Source: an uncultured Oscillospiraceae bacterium (GTDB lineage: Bacteria > Bacillota_A > Clostridia > Oscillospirales > Acutalibacteraceae). From it: a DNA stretch of 64,000 bases. The stretch covers positions 32,681-96,680 of the forward strand of contig CAJUTL010000008.1 in assembly GCA_910589395.1 (NCBI GenBank), read 5' to 3'. The position numbers and the translations under genes were made by a program. The notes under the pieces were generated by a model that was not told the DNA's origin, made no database searches, and saw only the letters and a program-made list of their open reading frames with translations. Shown one piece after another: positions 1 to 8,225 of this stretch; within the stretch, counting starts at the first letter, position 1; each line of letters begins with the position of its first letter.

Positions 1-846
1 TTATTTCTTAAAGAGATTGCAGGTTTCCTCGTAGGCATGCCGCTCAAAATCGTGATACATGGCACCTCTGGACATGGCCTCGTCAAAATCTACCTCGTAG
101 CCGTTGAAATCGGGACCGTCTACACAGGCGAATTTCGTTACCTTCTTGCCATCCTGGTTCAGGGTCAGGCGGCAGCCGCCGCACATGCCGGTGCCATCGA
201 TCATAATGGGGTTCATAGACACTGTGCAGGGAATTCCGGTAGGCTTTGTAGCGGCCACAACAAATTTCATCATGATCAGCGGCCCAATGGTGATCACCTG
301 ATCAAAGGTTTCCCCAGCGCCGAACATTTCGTTCAGAGGAACGCACACATTGCCTTCTCTGCCGTAGGAGCCGTCGTCCGTCATGACAAACAGGCGGCTG
401 GAAGCGGCGCGGAACTCGTCCTCCAAAATGAGCAGGTCCTTGGAGCGGAAGCCGATCACAGAGGTCACGTCACAGCCCAGCTCGTGCAGCTTCTGCGCGA
501 TGGGCAGGGCAATAGCACAGCCCACGCCACCGCCGACGATGCAGACCTTTTTCAGGCCCTCGGTATGGGTGGCGACGCCCAGCGGGCCGACAAAGTCATG
601 CAGAGAATCGCCCTCTTCCAAGTGATTCAGCTTTTCCGTGGTAGCGCCGACGATCTGGAAAATGATCGTAACAGTGCCCTTCTCACGGTCGTAGCCGGCC
701 ACGGTAAGAGGAATACGCTCCCCCGCTTCATCCACACGCAGGATGATAAACTGGCCGGGCTCCGCTTTGGCAGCAACGAAGGGAGCTTCGATCTCCATCT
801 TTGTCACTGTGGGATTTAATTCTTTTTTGCTTACGATTTTGTACAT
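1..846 (-). CDS. nfnA: NfnA-type ferredoxin:NADP+ oxidoreductase small subunit
   Basis: Small subunit of NADH-dependent reduced ferredoxin:NADP+ oxidoreductase, the cytoplasmic flavin-based bifurcating complex that couples ferredoxin, NADH and NADPH pools. The 281-residue protein has an N-terminal FAD-binding barrel (RIPLTVAGYD, about 45-54), an NAD-binding fold starting at GGGVGC (105-110), and a C-terminal [2Fe-2S] site with Asp218, Cys222, Cys225 and Cys241. One Asp plus three Cys ligands is the arrangement known for NfnA, which argues against PyrK, whose cluster has four Cys. The stop codon occupies the first three bases of the window, so the gene is complete. The partner subunit nfnB would lie just beyond the left edge. 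An AAGGAG ribosome binding site precedes the ATG. Confidence 0.85.
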   Translation of the reverse strand: MYKIVSKKELNPTVTKMEIEAPFVAAKAEPGQFIILRVDEAGERIPLTVAGYDREKGTVTIIFQIVGATTEKLNHLEEGDSLHDFVGPLGVATHTEGLKKVCIVGGGVGCAIALPIAQKLHELGCDVTSVIGFRSKDLLILEDEFRAASSRLFVMTDDGSYGREGNVCVPLNEMFGAGETFDQVITIGPLIMMKFVVAATKPTGIPCTVSMNPIMIDGTGMCGGCRLTLNQDGKKVTKFACVDGPDFNGYEVDFDEAMSRGAMYHDFERHAYEETCNLFKK

Positions 847-882
847 AGCACTTACTCCTTATCAGGAACTTGATTGTAAAAT

Positions 883-911
883 ATTATACCGCAGTTTTTA
901 CTCAGGGTCAA
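883..911 (-). promoter_or_regulatory. Sigma-A promoter of nfnA
   Basis: On the minus strand a TTGACC -35 box (906-911) is separated by 17 bp from a TATAAT -10 box (883-888), about 40 bp upstream of the nfnA start. The match and spacing are close to ideal. No operator-like palindrome is evident around it. Confidence 0.75.
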
Positions 912-998
912 ACGGTAATTCACAAAAAACAAAAAAATATCAAATTTTTTTCTGATACAGAGAAATTCTTTACAGAAATCCTATTTTTCCTATCATTG

Positions 999-1026
999 CA
1001 AAACCGCCGGGGCATTGCCCCGGCGG
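999..1026 (-). terminator. Intrinsic terminator of the alcohol dehydrogenase gene
   Basis: A perfect 10-bp G+C-rich inverted repeat (CCGCCGGGGC, loop ATT, GCCCCGGCGG) lies 19 bp beyond the alcohol dehydrogenase stop codon. On the minus strand it is followed by TTTTG. Confidence 0.75.
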
Positions 1027-1044
1027 CCATACTATTAACTGTTT

Positions 1045-2262
1045 TTAGAAATCAACTTCCGTATCGTAATAGCAGCACTTCAGCAGCTCCTCCATCTCCT
1101 TCTGGCTGGGCTGGCGGGGATTGGAGCCGGTACAGGCATCTCCAATGGCGTTCTTGGCGATCTCAGGCAGCCTCTCCAAGAACACTTCTTCCGGCACAAA
1201 GCCATTTTCAGCAGGATAGCTGTCTGCTCCGTAATTTTTGATGCAGTGCGGGATCTTCAGATCGTCATTCATGCCGCGAAGGTATCTGATCAGCAGCGTT
1301 ACCTTTTCTTCTTCGCTGGAGCCGCCCAGGCCCATGGAATCGGCGATCTCGCCATAGCGCTTTTTCGCTTCGGGATCTTTGGCGTTAAAGGCAATGACCT
1401 TCGGCAGATACATGGCGTTGGCAGCGCCGTGAATAATGTGAGCGCCATAGTCGGCAAAGGCGGCGCCGGTTTTGTGCGCCATGGAATGAACGATACCCAG
1501 CAGCGCGTTGGAGAAAGCCATACCGGCCAGGCACTGGGCATTGTGCATATTGTCACGCTTTGCCATATCACCATGATAGGAATCCACCAGATCCTTCTGG
1601 ATCATTTTAATGGAATGAAGCGCCAGAGGATCTGTATAATCACAATGGGCGGTAGAAACATAGGCCTCAATAGAATGCGTCATGGCGTCCATACCGGTAT
1701 GGGCAACCAGCTTTTGCGGCATGGTTTCCGCCAGATCAGGATCGACAATAGCTACATCGGGTGTGATCTCAAAATCTGCAATGGGGTACTTGATCCCTTT
1801 CTGATAATCGGTGATAATGGAGAAGGCCGTCACCTCAGTAGCTGTACCGGAGGTGGAAGAAACAGCGCAGAAATGAGCTTTTTTCCGAAGCTTCGGAAGC
1901 CCAAACACCTTGCACATATCTTCAAAAGTCACCTCAGGATACTCATACTTGATCCACATGGCTTTCGCCGCGTCAATGGGAGAACCGCCACCCATGGCAA
2001 TGATCCAGTCCGGCTGGAACTTCAGCATGGCATCGGCCCCCTTCATGACAGTCTCCACAGAAGGATCGGCCTCAATTCCCTCAAAAAGCTCGACCTCCAT
2101 GCCGGCTTCCTTTAAGTAAGAAACAGCTTTATCCAAAAAGCCAAAGCGCTTCATGGAGCCGCCGCCAACGCAGATGATCGCACGCTTGCCTTCCAACGTT
2201 TTCAGGGCTTCTAAAGCGCCCTTTCCATGATACAGATCTCTGGGCAGTGTAAACCGTGCCAT
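1045..2262 (-). CDS. Iron-containing alcohol dehydrogenase
   Basis: NAD(P)-dependent, iron-dependent alcohol dehydrogenase (type III family), a cytoplasmic enzyme interconverting an alcohol and its aldehyde. The 405-residue protein has the nucleotide-binding GGGSPIDAAK (91-100) and the metal-site region GIVHSMAHKTGA followed by HGAANA, which supply the family histidines. Length is normal for the family (380-410). Substrate cannot be read from the sequence; butanol, ethanol, lactaldehyde and 1,3-propanediol enzymes share this fold. The gene is monocistronic with its own terminator. Its upstream region carries two Rex-like operators over a promoter, which would tie expression to the NADH/NAD+ ratio. 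A LysR regulator gene lies upstream on the same strand and is a second candidate regulator. Confidence 0.85.
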   Translation of the reverse strand: MARFTLPRDLYHGKGALEALKTLEGKRAIICVGGGSMKRFGFLDKAVSYLKEAGMEVELFEGIEADPSVETVMKGADAMLKFQPDWIIAMGGGSPIDAAKAMWIKYEYPEVTFEDMCKVFGLPKLRKKAHFCAVSSTSGTATEVTAFSIITDYQKGIKYPIADFEITPDVAIVDPDLAETMPQKLVAHTGMDAMTHSIEAYVSTAHCDYTDPLALHSIKMIQKDLVDSYHGDMAKRDNMHNAQCLAGMAFSNALLGIVHSMAHKTGAAFADYGAHIIHGAANAMYLPKVIAFNAKDPEAKKRYGEIADSMGLGGSSEEEKVTLLIRYLRGMNDDLKIPHCIKNYGADSYPAENGFVPEEVFLERLPEIAKNAIGDACTGSNPRQPSQKEMEELLKCCYYDTEVDF

Positions 2263-2481
2263 ACTACAGCTCTCCTTTGTAAAATATTTTTTCAGCAGCT
2301 TCTGCTGAGCAAAACTTTATAACGCAAGTATAACGTTTTCCATTCCGAAAGTGAAATATGAATCTCTATATAGCAGGAGCGTTTCTTCCTCAAAAACACC
2401 ACTTTTTCACTTTTCTTTTCTTATCCACTTTTCGCCGGTCAAGCGAATATCAAAAAAGCTCTTCTTATGAATTTCAGAATC
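2263..2481. other. A+T-rich leader of the alcohol dehydrogenase gene
   Basis: Non-coding, A+T-rich stretch between the proposed promoter and the gene. It holds a small inverted repeat (TCAGCAG/CTGCTGA, near 2292-2308) close to the gene. I see no recognised riboswitch or small gene in it. Confidence 0.4.
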
Positions 2482-2526
2482 TCGTTAAATTTATAACAAG
2501 TTCAGTGCTTGTCAACAATTTAACAT
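2482..2526 (-). promoter_or_regulatory. Alcohol dehydrogenase promoter overlapped by two Rex-like operators
   Basis: Site 2509-2526 (TTGTCAACAATTTAACAT) and site 2482-2499 (TCGTTAAATTTATAACAA) each match the clostridial Rex consensus TTGTTAANNNNTTAACAA at 12 of 14 fixed positions. On the minus strand a TTGTTG -35 (2513-2518) and TATAAA -10 (2490-2495), 17 bp apart, lie inside the two sites, so a bound repressor would cover both boxes. The implied 5' leader is about 220 nt. The -35 match is weak and Rex itself is not in the window. Confidence 0.5.
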
Positions 2527-2610
2527 TCTTAAGTTTTTCGTTTTAATATTCCTTTCAAAAATTAATTTTTGAAGAATGGGAAAATTCGATTTTAAAAGCA
2601 GCCCTCAAAA

Positions 2611-2654
2611 TGATGAAAACTGCCATATCAATTTTGATATGGCAGTTTTCATCA
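2611..2654 (-). terminator. Perfect 20-bp hairpin after the LysR gene
   Basis: Two perfectly complementary 20-base arms (2611-2630 and 2635-2654) with a 4-base loop lie 14 bp downstream of the LysR stop codon. On the minus strand the stem is followed by ATTTTG, a weak T tract. It probably ends the LysR transcript and separates it from the alcohol dehydrogenase promoter. Confidence 0.6.
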
Positions 2655-2667
2655 TCAGTTTTATAGT

Positions 2668-3579
2668 TCAAGATTTTGGCAGTTTTCTGCCGCGAAGCGC
2701 TTGTACAAACTTTCGGGCGGTATCCGTAAAACGGTATTTTTCAGAATAAAGCAACGCTTCCTGAAAACGTTCCTCCAGGAAAGCACAGCCGCGTTGAACA
2801 AGGCCGTACCTGTCCAAGATTTCTTTTTGCACCGGCGCTGTCCACATATAGGAATATCCCGCCTGCTGGAGAATAGAAAACTGTTCCCCGCTGTCACAGA
2901 AAAGACTTTTTCCCGATAAATCAGTCGTTTTCTTCTCCGTGTTTGCCTTTTCCAGAAAAGGAACAGAGGGATCCTCGCAGAAAATTTCCAAATAGCCTTT
3001 CAGGTCGTTGGAAGAGATTTCCTGCTTCTTGGCCAAAGGGTGACGATAGGAAAAGAGAAGCACCTGCCGGTACTCCCAAAGCGGCTCACTTTTTATCTGC
3101 CGCTCCTTCAAAAAATCTGCCAGTCTTTTCTCCGCAGAGCAGGGATAGCGTATTACGCCTAAATGACATTCAGCCTCAACCAGCATACGAATCGCTTCAA
3201 AGGTGCTCGTTCCCTGGAGCTTTATTTCCAGTGCGTCTTCCTTTTCCAAGCTTTCCAAAAAGCTGGAAAGCCCCGCCGGAATAGCGCTTCCCCTGGGAAT
3301 TGCGATTTTTAAGCACCTCTTCCCTTTTCCGGAAAACAGGAGCTCCATTTCCTCCAGCTGCTCCAAAATGGACTCTGCGTATTCCAAGAAAACTTCCCCC
3401 TTCGCAGTGGGGATCACGCCCTTGCTGCTTCTTTTGAAGATAGGAAATCCCAGGTCATCTTCCACTTCTTTAATAATGCGGCTTAAATTTGGCTGGGCCA
3501 TATACAAATTTTCCGAGGCCTGTGTAATAGAGCCGGTGCGTTCCACCTCTACCATGTATCTGAAAAATTGGGTATTCAT
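2668..3579 (-). CDS. LysR family transcriptional regulator
   Basis: DNA-binding regulator of 303 residues. The N-terminal winged helix-turn-helix spans about 1-60, with SITQASENLYMAQPNLSRII typical of the LysR recognition region. The rest is a periplasmic-binding-protein-like effector domain. Length is standard. The ATG is preceded by GAGGGTGG. It lies upstream of the alcohol dehydrogenase gene on the same strand, separated by a strong hairpin and an independent promoter, so regulation of that gene is possible but not shown. Effector unknown. Confidence 0.85.
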   Translation of the reverse strand: MNTQFFRYMVEVERTGSITQASENLYMAQPNLSRIIKEVEDDLGFPIFKRSSKGVIPTAKGEVFLEYAESILEQLEEMELLFSGKGKRCLKIAIPRGSAIPAGLSSFLESLEKEDALEIKLQGTSTFEAIRMLVEAECHLGVIRYPCSAEKRLADFLKERQIKSEPLWEYRQVLLFSYRHPLAKKQEISSNDLKGYLEIFCEDPSVPFLEKANTEKKTTDLSGKSLFCDSGEQFSILQQAGYSYMWTAPVQKEILDRYGLVQRGCAFLEERFQEALLYSEKYRFTDTARKFVQALRGRKLPKS

Positions 3580-3635
3580 CTACTTTAGCCACCCTCTTTT
3601 CTGTCCCGCAAATTTCACGGGAACCACGCTGCTTC

Positions 3636-3908
3636 TCAAACAGCGCGGTATTGCTCCTGAAGCCAGGTTTGTACCTCGGACAGTCCCTGTTCACTGAGGG
3701 AAAAAGAAGCCTCCTGCCGTTCCTTGGCCCTTTCAAAGCAAACATCTGTTGTCCATGTATAGGCGATCAGCTTCTCATTTTCCCGGTCCGGATACACGAG
3801 ATACCGAAGCAGCGCGCCTGTTTTAGGGTCTTTTGTTTTGCTGCCGGTAAAAGTATTGCCTTCTGTAAAAAAAGTCAATTTTTGCAGATCCATCACTTCT
3901 GTTTCCAT
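3636..3908 (-). CDS. Small hypothetical protein
   Basis: A 90-residue soluble protein that I do not recognise, with no signal peptide, membrane segment or metal motif. The middle (TGALLRYLVYPDRENEKLIAYTWTTDVCF) looks like beta strands and the end (LSEQGLSEVQTWLQEQY) like an amphipathic helix. The ATG at 3906-3908 is chosen because GAGGGGCGG precedes it. An in-frame TTG further upstream (3957-3959) falls inside a dispersed repeat and is less likely. It lies 56 bp upstream of the LysR gene on the same strand and could be cotranscribed with it. Confidence 0.5.
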   Translation of the reverse strand: METEVMDLQKLTFFTEGNTFTGSKTKDPKTGALLRYLVYPDRENEKLIAYTWTTDVCFERAKERQEASFSLSEQGLSEVQTWLQEQYRAV

Positions 3909-3944
3909 AAAAGCACGCCGCCCCTCACAGTAAAATACACTTAA

Positions 3945-4142
3945 GGCAACCCCGCGCAAAGATTGTGCGCAAGAAGTTGCGCAAGAGTTAATTTCCGATT
4001 AACTCTCCAGATTTTTCGTCAGAGTGCACAGATTGAGTGCAGTCAATCTCGCGATTGACAAGCGAAAGCTGTACGCTATGACGGAAAATATGCAAGCAAA
4101 TTGTGTACAAAGGCCTCCGGCCGGTCTTTGTGCGGGGTTGCC
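3945..4142. repeat. MITE-like palindromic repeat, copy A
   Basis: A 198-bp non-coding element with terminal inverted repeats (GGCAACCCCGCGCAAAG at the left, CTTTGTGCGGGGTTGCC at the right) flanked by TTAA on both sides (3941-3944 and 4143-4146). A second copy in opposite orientation lies at 19493-19664 and matches over most of its length, including the ends. Copy A carries about 20-35 extra bases near its left end. No open reading frame of note. It resembles a non-autonomous mobile element; no matching transposase is in the window. Confidence 0.7.
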
Positions 4143-4249
4143 TTAAATTATATACTAAAGTAAAACATCCCGCAACAAAAATATCAACCGCATACTGTCT
4201 TTTCCGTTCGCATAGTTTTGGATAAAGCATTCTGGAAAGGGGTTGCGGT

Positions 4250-5533
4250 ATGGTAATTCACACAGTCAGACCGGGAGATACCGTATGGAGGCTGGCCCGT
4301 CAATACGGCGTATCCGCCAGCCGAATCATCAGCGATAACGGCATCAGAAATCCTCAGCAGCTGCCCATAGGACAGGCACTGATCATTCTCATTCCGGAGC
4401 TCACATACACCGTACAGCCGGGCGACACCCTGGGAACCATCGCGGCGCGGTTTTCCGTGCCGGAAATCGTACTGCTCCAAAATAACCCCGAATTGATCTT
4501 TTCTTCTTATCTCATGGCAGGTCAGACCATTGTGATCCATTTTCAGGAGCCAAAGCGCCGGGAGGTATTCATCAACGGCTACGCCTATCCCTATATCCGC
4601 CGGGATATCTTGCTGCGCTCCCTGCCCTATCTCACCTATCTCACGATTTTTGGCTACGGCTTCACCGAAACAGGAGAGCTGATCCCTATTGACGACCAGG
4701 CCATGATCAACCTTGCCTATGAATACCGGGCAGCCCCTGTGATGCTGCTTTCCTCCATCACAGAGAACGGCAATTTCAGCGAGCAGAGAGCCAGCCTGCT
4801 GTTTCGGGATATTCCCTTACAGGATAAGCTGCTGGATCAGATCGTGGCGGTCATGAAGGAAAAGGGTTATCTGGGGCTGGATATCGATTTTGAGTTTGTC
4901 AACCCGGAGGATGCGGGGAATTTCCAAAACTTCCTGCGCCGCTCCATAGAGCGAATGCACGCGGAGGGCTTTTTTGTCAACGTGGACTTGGCCCCCAAAT
5001 CCTCAGCCGGACAGGCGGGGCTCCTGTACGAATCTCACGATTACGCCGCCATCGGCGCGCTGGCCGATACAGTGCTGCTGATGACCTACGAATGGGGCTA
5101 TACTTATGGACCGCCCATGGCGGTAGCGCCCTTAAACCAGGTGAGAAGAGTCATCGAATACGGTGTTTCCGCGATCCCTGCGGAAAAGATCCTGATGGGA
5201 CTGCCGAATTACGGCTATGACTGGATTCTTCCTTTTGAACGGGGGATCACAAGGGCTACTGCCATCGGCAATGAATACGCGGTAGAGATCGCTCAAAGAA
5301 ACAACGTACCGATCCAATTTGATAACACCGCCTATTCCCCCACCTTTGAATATTTCGGGAACGCAAACCGAAATCATGTGGTTTGGTTTGAAGATGCGCG
5401 AAGCGTTGAGGGAAAATTCAACCTGATGGACGAATTTTCCCTGCGCGGCGGCGGATATTGGAACGTAATGCGGCCCTTTGCGCAAAATTGGGCTTTTTTA
5501 AGTGCCAGATACTCCATCGGAAAAATCGTTTGA
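4250..5533 (+). CDS. Spore-type peptidoglycan hydrolase, two LysM plus GH18
   Basis: A 427-residue protein of the SleL/YaaH type, a cortex-fragment N-acetylglucosaminidase acting in spore germination or on the spore coat. Two LysM domains (about 3-46 and 52-97) are followed by a GH18 barrel with the catalytic motif GLDIDFE (Asp211, Asp213, Glu215). There is no signal peptide, as is usual for SleL, which reaches the spore surface from the mother cell. The ATG is preceded by AAAGG close to the start. Its last 36 bases overlap the convergent VanZ/RDD gene. Assignment to spores comes from the family; the exact bond cleaved is inferred. Confidence 0.85.
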   Translation: MVIHTVRPGDTVWRLARQYGVSASRIISDNGIRNPQQLPIGQALIILIPELTYTVQPGDTLGTIAARFSVPEIVLLQNNPELIFSSYLMAGQTIVIHFQEPKRREVFINGYAYPYIRRDILLRSLPYLTYLTIFGYGFTETGELIPIDDQAMINLAYEYRAAPVMLLSSITENGNFSEQRASLLFRDIPLQDKLLDQIVAVMKEKGYLGLDIDFEFVNPEDAGNFQNFLRRSIERMHAEGFFVNVDLAPKSSAGQAGLLYESHDYAAIGALADTVLLMTYEWGYTYGPPMAVAPLNQVRRVIEYGVSAIPAEKILMGLPNYGYDWILPFERGITRATAIGNEYAVEIAQRNNVPIQFDNTAYSPTFEYFGNANRNHVVWFEDARSVEGKFNLMDEFSLRGGGYWNVMRPFAQNWAFLSARYSIGKIV

Positions 5534-6643
5534 CCGCTGCCGCACCGTGCTGGAAAGCTTTGTTTTGGAAAGCCTGCCGTGAAGGTAATCTCTTCCCAAA
5601 ACGGAATTGTGATTCTGCACGGTATCCACCAAAAACCACAGCAGCACTGCCAAACTCAGCCCGATCTGTAAAAAAGCGCCGAACAGCACGGAGCCAAGCA
5701 AATCAGAAATCAAATCAGAAATCAGAGAAAATGCCACGGCGGCCGCCCAGAGGAACCCATACCGCAGCGTCAGCTTTCCCAGCGAGGGAGCATGACCGCT
5801 CTCGTCTACCACACAGAGCTTTGTCAACCGTTTTCCCAGGCTTTTCCCTTTCCAAAGCCATTGCAGCAAAATGAAATACAAAAGGTAGGAAACCGCAAAC
5901 GCATAGCTCTCCAAAAAAACAAATGCCAGCCCTATTCCCACCGGCCAGGAAAGCAGGAAAACAAACAGCAGATCCACACAAAAGGAAAGAAGCCTTCTGG
6001 GAAAGGTGACACGCATTCCCTTTTGGTAAGAACGCTCGTCTATTTTCTCCCGGTCCGGCAGGATCTTCAAAAATATGCCTGTAATAAAGTATCCAAGCAT
6101 GCCGCCCAGGGTATTGCAGAGCAGATCATCCACGTCAAAAAGCCGGTAAGGGCGCGGATAGATTCCATAGAGTCCCGAAAGCTGTGTCAGCTCAAAAAAC
6201 AAGCTGACACAGAAGCACGCAACCGCCGTGCCCAGCGCTTTTCTGCGAAAATAGTAGCGCAGATAAAATCCCAGCGGGAACAACAAAGCGATATTAAACA
6301 CAAATTGCAGCGTAAAATTGCTGGTAAGCGCCGGAAACCATGTAGAAGGGGCCGTCAGCAAAAAGTCTGTTTCCCGGGAAAGCTCCCGAAAAAAGCTGAA
6401 GGGCAAAAGCTGTGTTGTAGGGGAAGTCAGCTTCGCCACTTCGGCTTTATCCGGCAAAGGCAGGATCACCAGAAAATAGGCGCACATCAGGTACAGTACA
6501 AAAGAGTACACCAGGAAAACACGCGGAAAGGTAATGCTCCCGAATTTCCGGTAATGGTGGATCAGAAAGGGCATTGTAATCAACAGTGCGGCCAGTGGAA
6601 AAAGCACCAGCGCCTGAAAGATCACCTCAGTATAACCGCTCAT
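5498..6643 (-). CDS. VanZ-like and RDD domain membrane protein
   Basis: A 381-residue integral membrane protein. The N-terminal half, with four to five hydrophobic segments, resembles VanZ (ELTQLSGLYGIYPRPYRLFDVDDLLCNTLGGMLGY is characteristic). The C-terminal part is an RDD domain (RRLLSFCVDLLFVFLL near 215-235, then further helices). This fusion recurs in Clostridia. VanZ is linked to low-level teicoplanin resistance and RDD to small-ion transport; the function here is unknown. It is the last gene of a four-gene leftward operon starting at queH, overlapping the preceding gene by 17 bp and the convergent hydrolase gene by 36 bp. Confidence 0.75.
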   Translation of the reverse strand: MSGYTEVIFQALVLFPLAALLITMPFLIHHYRKFGSITFPRVFLVYSFVLYLMCAYFLVILPLPDKAEVAKLTSPTTQLLPFSFFRELSRETDFLLTAPSTWFPALTSNFTLQFVFNIALLFPLGFYLRYYFRRKALGTAVACFCVSLFFELTQLSGLYGIYPRPYRLFDVDDLLCNTLGGMLGYFITGIFLKILPDREKIDERSYQKGMRVTFPRRLLSFCVDLLFVFLLSWPVGIGLAFVFLESYAFAVSYLLYFILLQWLWKGKSLGKRLTKLCVVDESGHAPSLGKLTLRYGFLWAAAVAFSLISDLISDLLGSVLFGAFLQIGLSLAVLLWFLVDTVQNHNSVLGRDYLHGRLSKTKLSSTVRQRSNDFSDGVSGT

Positions 6644-7385
6644 TTTTCTCCTCGCTGTTTCGTTGGTATAAGTAGGCGTTTTTTCGCTTTCCTACACGCT
6701 TCAGCACGCCCATTGAAAACAACACATTGACTGCCACAGACGCTTTTTTTCCTGAAAATCGGGACGCCTTCGCGTATTCCTTCACAGTAAACTCCTCTGC
6801 CAGGTTTTCCGGAAGTAAAGCCAGATAATCTGCCGGCGCGCGCAGCCAGACCTCTCCCAGCAGATCCACAGGCAGCCGTTCAAAACGGGTGGAGCCCCGC
6901 TTTCGGTCCTTGCTCCACCCATTTTTCAGCCGGTATTCCTCCAACTCTAAAAGCACCGCGCAAAAGCTGAGTCCCTGCCGCCCCAGCCAAGGCTTGAGCT
7001 TATAGAGCTCCGGCAGAATATCCGCCGCGCTGCCTTTCTTGGGGCTTTTTCGCTTTGGGGACGCCGTTCCGTCCTCTTCCAGCCAGGAAAGCCATTTTAT
7101 TGCCGGAACAGGATAGATCACCGTAACGGGCGCTTCCGGCAGGAAAACCTCCAGTTTTCCCCGCAGGCGATCAAAGCCACGGGTTTGGATCTCGAAGATC
7201 CCCTTTTCATTCCGAATGTCGGCAACATAGGAGCCCACTCTGATTTCATGGTGCTCTTCCCTGGGATCGAAATAATGCTTCAGCACCGCGTGAAGGGTCT
7301 TTTCTCCCAGGGTACCGATCCCGCGGTTTTGCCGCCCCTCTTCCATTACTTTATGACAGGCCAGCAAAAAAGCTGTTTTATCCAT
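6627..7385 (-). CDS. Hypothetical protein, possible nuclease-like fold with winged-helix tail
   Basis: A 252-residue basic soluble protein I cannot assign firmly. The N-terminal region has Asp and Glu residues in VADIRNEKGIFEIQTRG, spaced as in PD-(D/E)xK nucleases with an ExQ variant; this is inference. The C-terminal stretch (EEFTVKEYAKASRFSGKKASVAVNVLFSMGVLKRVGKRKNAYLY) reads as a winged helix-turn-helix. It overlaps the amidohydrolase gene by 8 bp and the VanZ/RDD gene by 17 bp, so it is translated as part of the queH operon. Confidence 0.5.
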   Translation of the reverse strand: MDKTAFLLACHKVMEEGRQNRGIGTLGEKTLHAVLKHYFDPREEHHEIRVGSYVADIRNEKGIFEIQTRGFDRLRGKLEVFLPEAPVTVIYPVPAIKWLSWLEEDGTASPKRKSPKKGSAADILPELYKLKPWLGRQGLSFCAVLLELEEYRLKNGWSKDRKRGSTRFERLPVDLLGEVWLRAPADYLALLPENLAEEFTVKEYAKASRFSGKKASVAVNVLFSMGVLKRVGKRKNAYLYQRNSEEKNERLY

Positions 7386-8223
7386 TTTGAGGCCCGCTTT
7401 CTTTCTCCGGATCCAGATGAAACAGTCGGGCGAAATTATCGTAGAGGATCATCCGGTTTTCTTCCTCGGTCAGCTCCAGCGCAAAAAAGCGCTCCAGCTC
7501 TTTCACGGGATCCCACATGGGAAAATCTGTTCCGAACATGGTGTGTTCCACACCAAAATGCGCAATGCTTTCACAGGCCTGTTCTCTCGTAAGGGCAAAA
7601 AGAGAGCTGGAGGTATCTACAAACACGTTTGTTCCCTTTAACGCTCTGCGGGCTTCCTCCCACTCCGTATAGCCGCCGAAATGCGCGGCGATACAGGTAA
7701 GCCCCGGCAGCTTCTCCAGCACGTTCATCAGCCTGCGCGGAGAAGAAAAGTCCGTGCGGTTATCTCCCATATGAAACAGGATAGGAAGCTCACGCCGATC
7801 TGCTTCCCTGTAAAAGGGCAGCATTTTTTCATCGTCAAGAAAGAATTTCTGAAAATCCGGGTGCAGCTTGATGCCCTTCAGGCCCCGCCGCTGAATATCA
7901 TCCAGCTCCGCACCGATATCCCCTATCTCCTGGTGCCAAGCGGCAAGTCCGGTAAACTGCGGATATTCCCCGCACTTTTTTTCAATGAATTCATTGATGG
8001 ACCGTACCTGCTCCACCTTCGTGGCCACAGAGCAAACCAGAAAACGATCGATCCCGGCGGCGCCGCCCCGCTCTGCCAGCACGTGGGGCAAGCCTACGTT
8101 CAGCATATCCACATGATAAAAATCGCCCACGGAGGCTGTGGCCTTTTCCGCGATCTTTCCGGGATAAATATGGGCGTGAGTATCCGCGGCACGGTAAGAA
8201 ATTCCATGATACGTAACGGGCAC
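7378..8223 (-). CDS. Amidohydrolase family protein
   Basis: TIM-barrel metal-dependent hydrolase of the amidohydrolase-2 type, 281 residues from the chosen start. The early DTHAHIYP supplies the HxH metal ligands. Later histidines occur in KLHPDFQ, LFHMGDNR and AAHFGGY, and the C-terminal FGTDFPMW carries the expected Asp. I choose GTG at 8221-8223 because AAAGGAGGG lies just upstream and it begins 2 bp after the queH stop codon. A start at 8280 would overlap queH by 55 bp with no such site. Substrate unknown. Confidence 0.8.
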   Translation of the reverse strand: MPVTYHGISYRAADTHAHIYPGKIAEKATASVGDFYHVDMLNVGLPHVLAERGGAAGIDRFLVCSVATKVEQVRSINEFIEKKCGEYPQFTGLAAWHQEIGDIGAELDDIQRRGLKGIKLHPDFQKFFLDDEKMLPFYREADRRELPILFHMGDNRTDFSSPRRLMNVLEKLPGLTCIAAHFGGYTEWEEARRALKGTNVFVDTSSSLFALTREQACESIAHFGVEHTMFGTDFPMWDPVKELERFFALELTEEENRMILYDNFARLFHLDPEKESGPQNG

Positions 8224-8225
8224 GC

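Noticed and set aside
37..819. Long plus-strand open frame opposite nfnA
   Set aside because: It is antisense to a gene with clear family motifs, has no ribosome binding site, and its translation is low in complexity without recognisable motifs.
3941..4146. Possible tRNA or small regulatory RNA gene at the palindromic repeat
   Set aside because: No cloverleaf or promoter, and a second inverted copy with flanking duplications fits a mobile element better.
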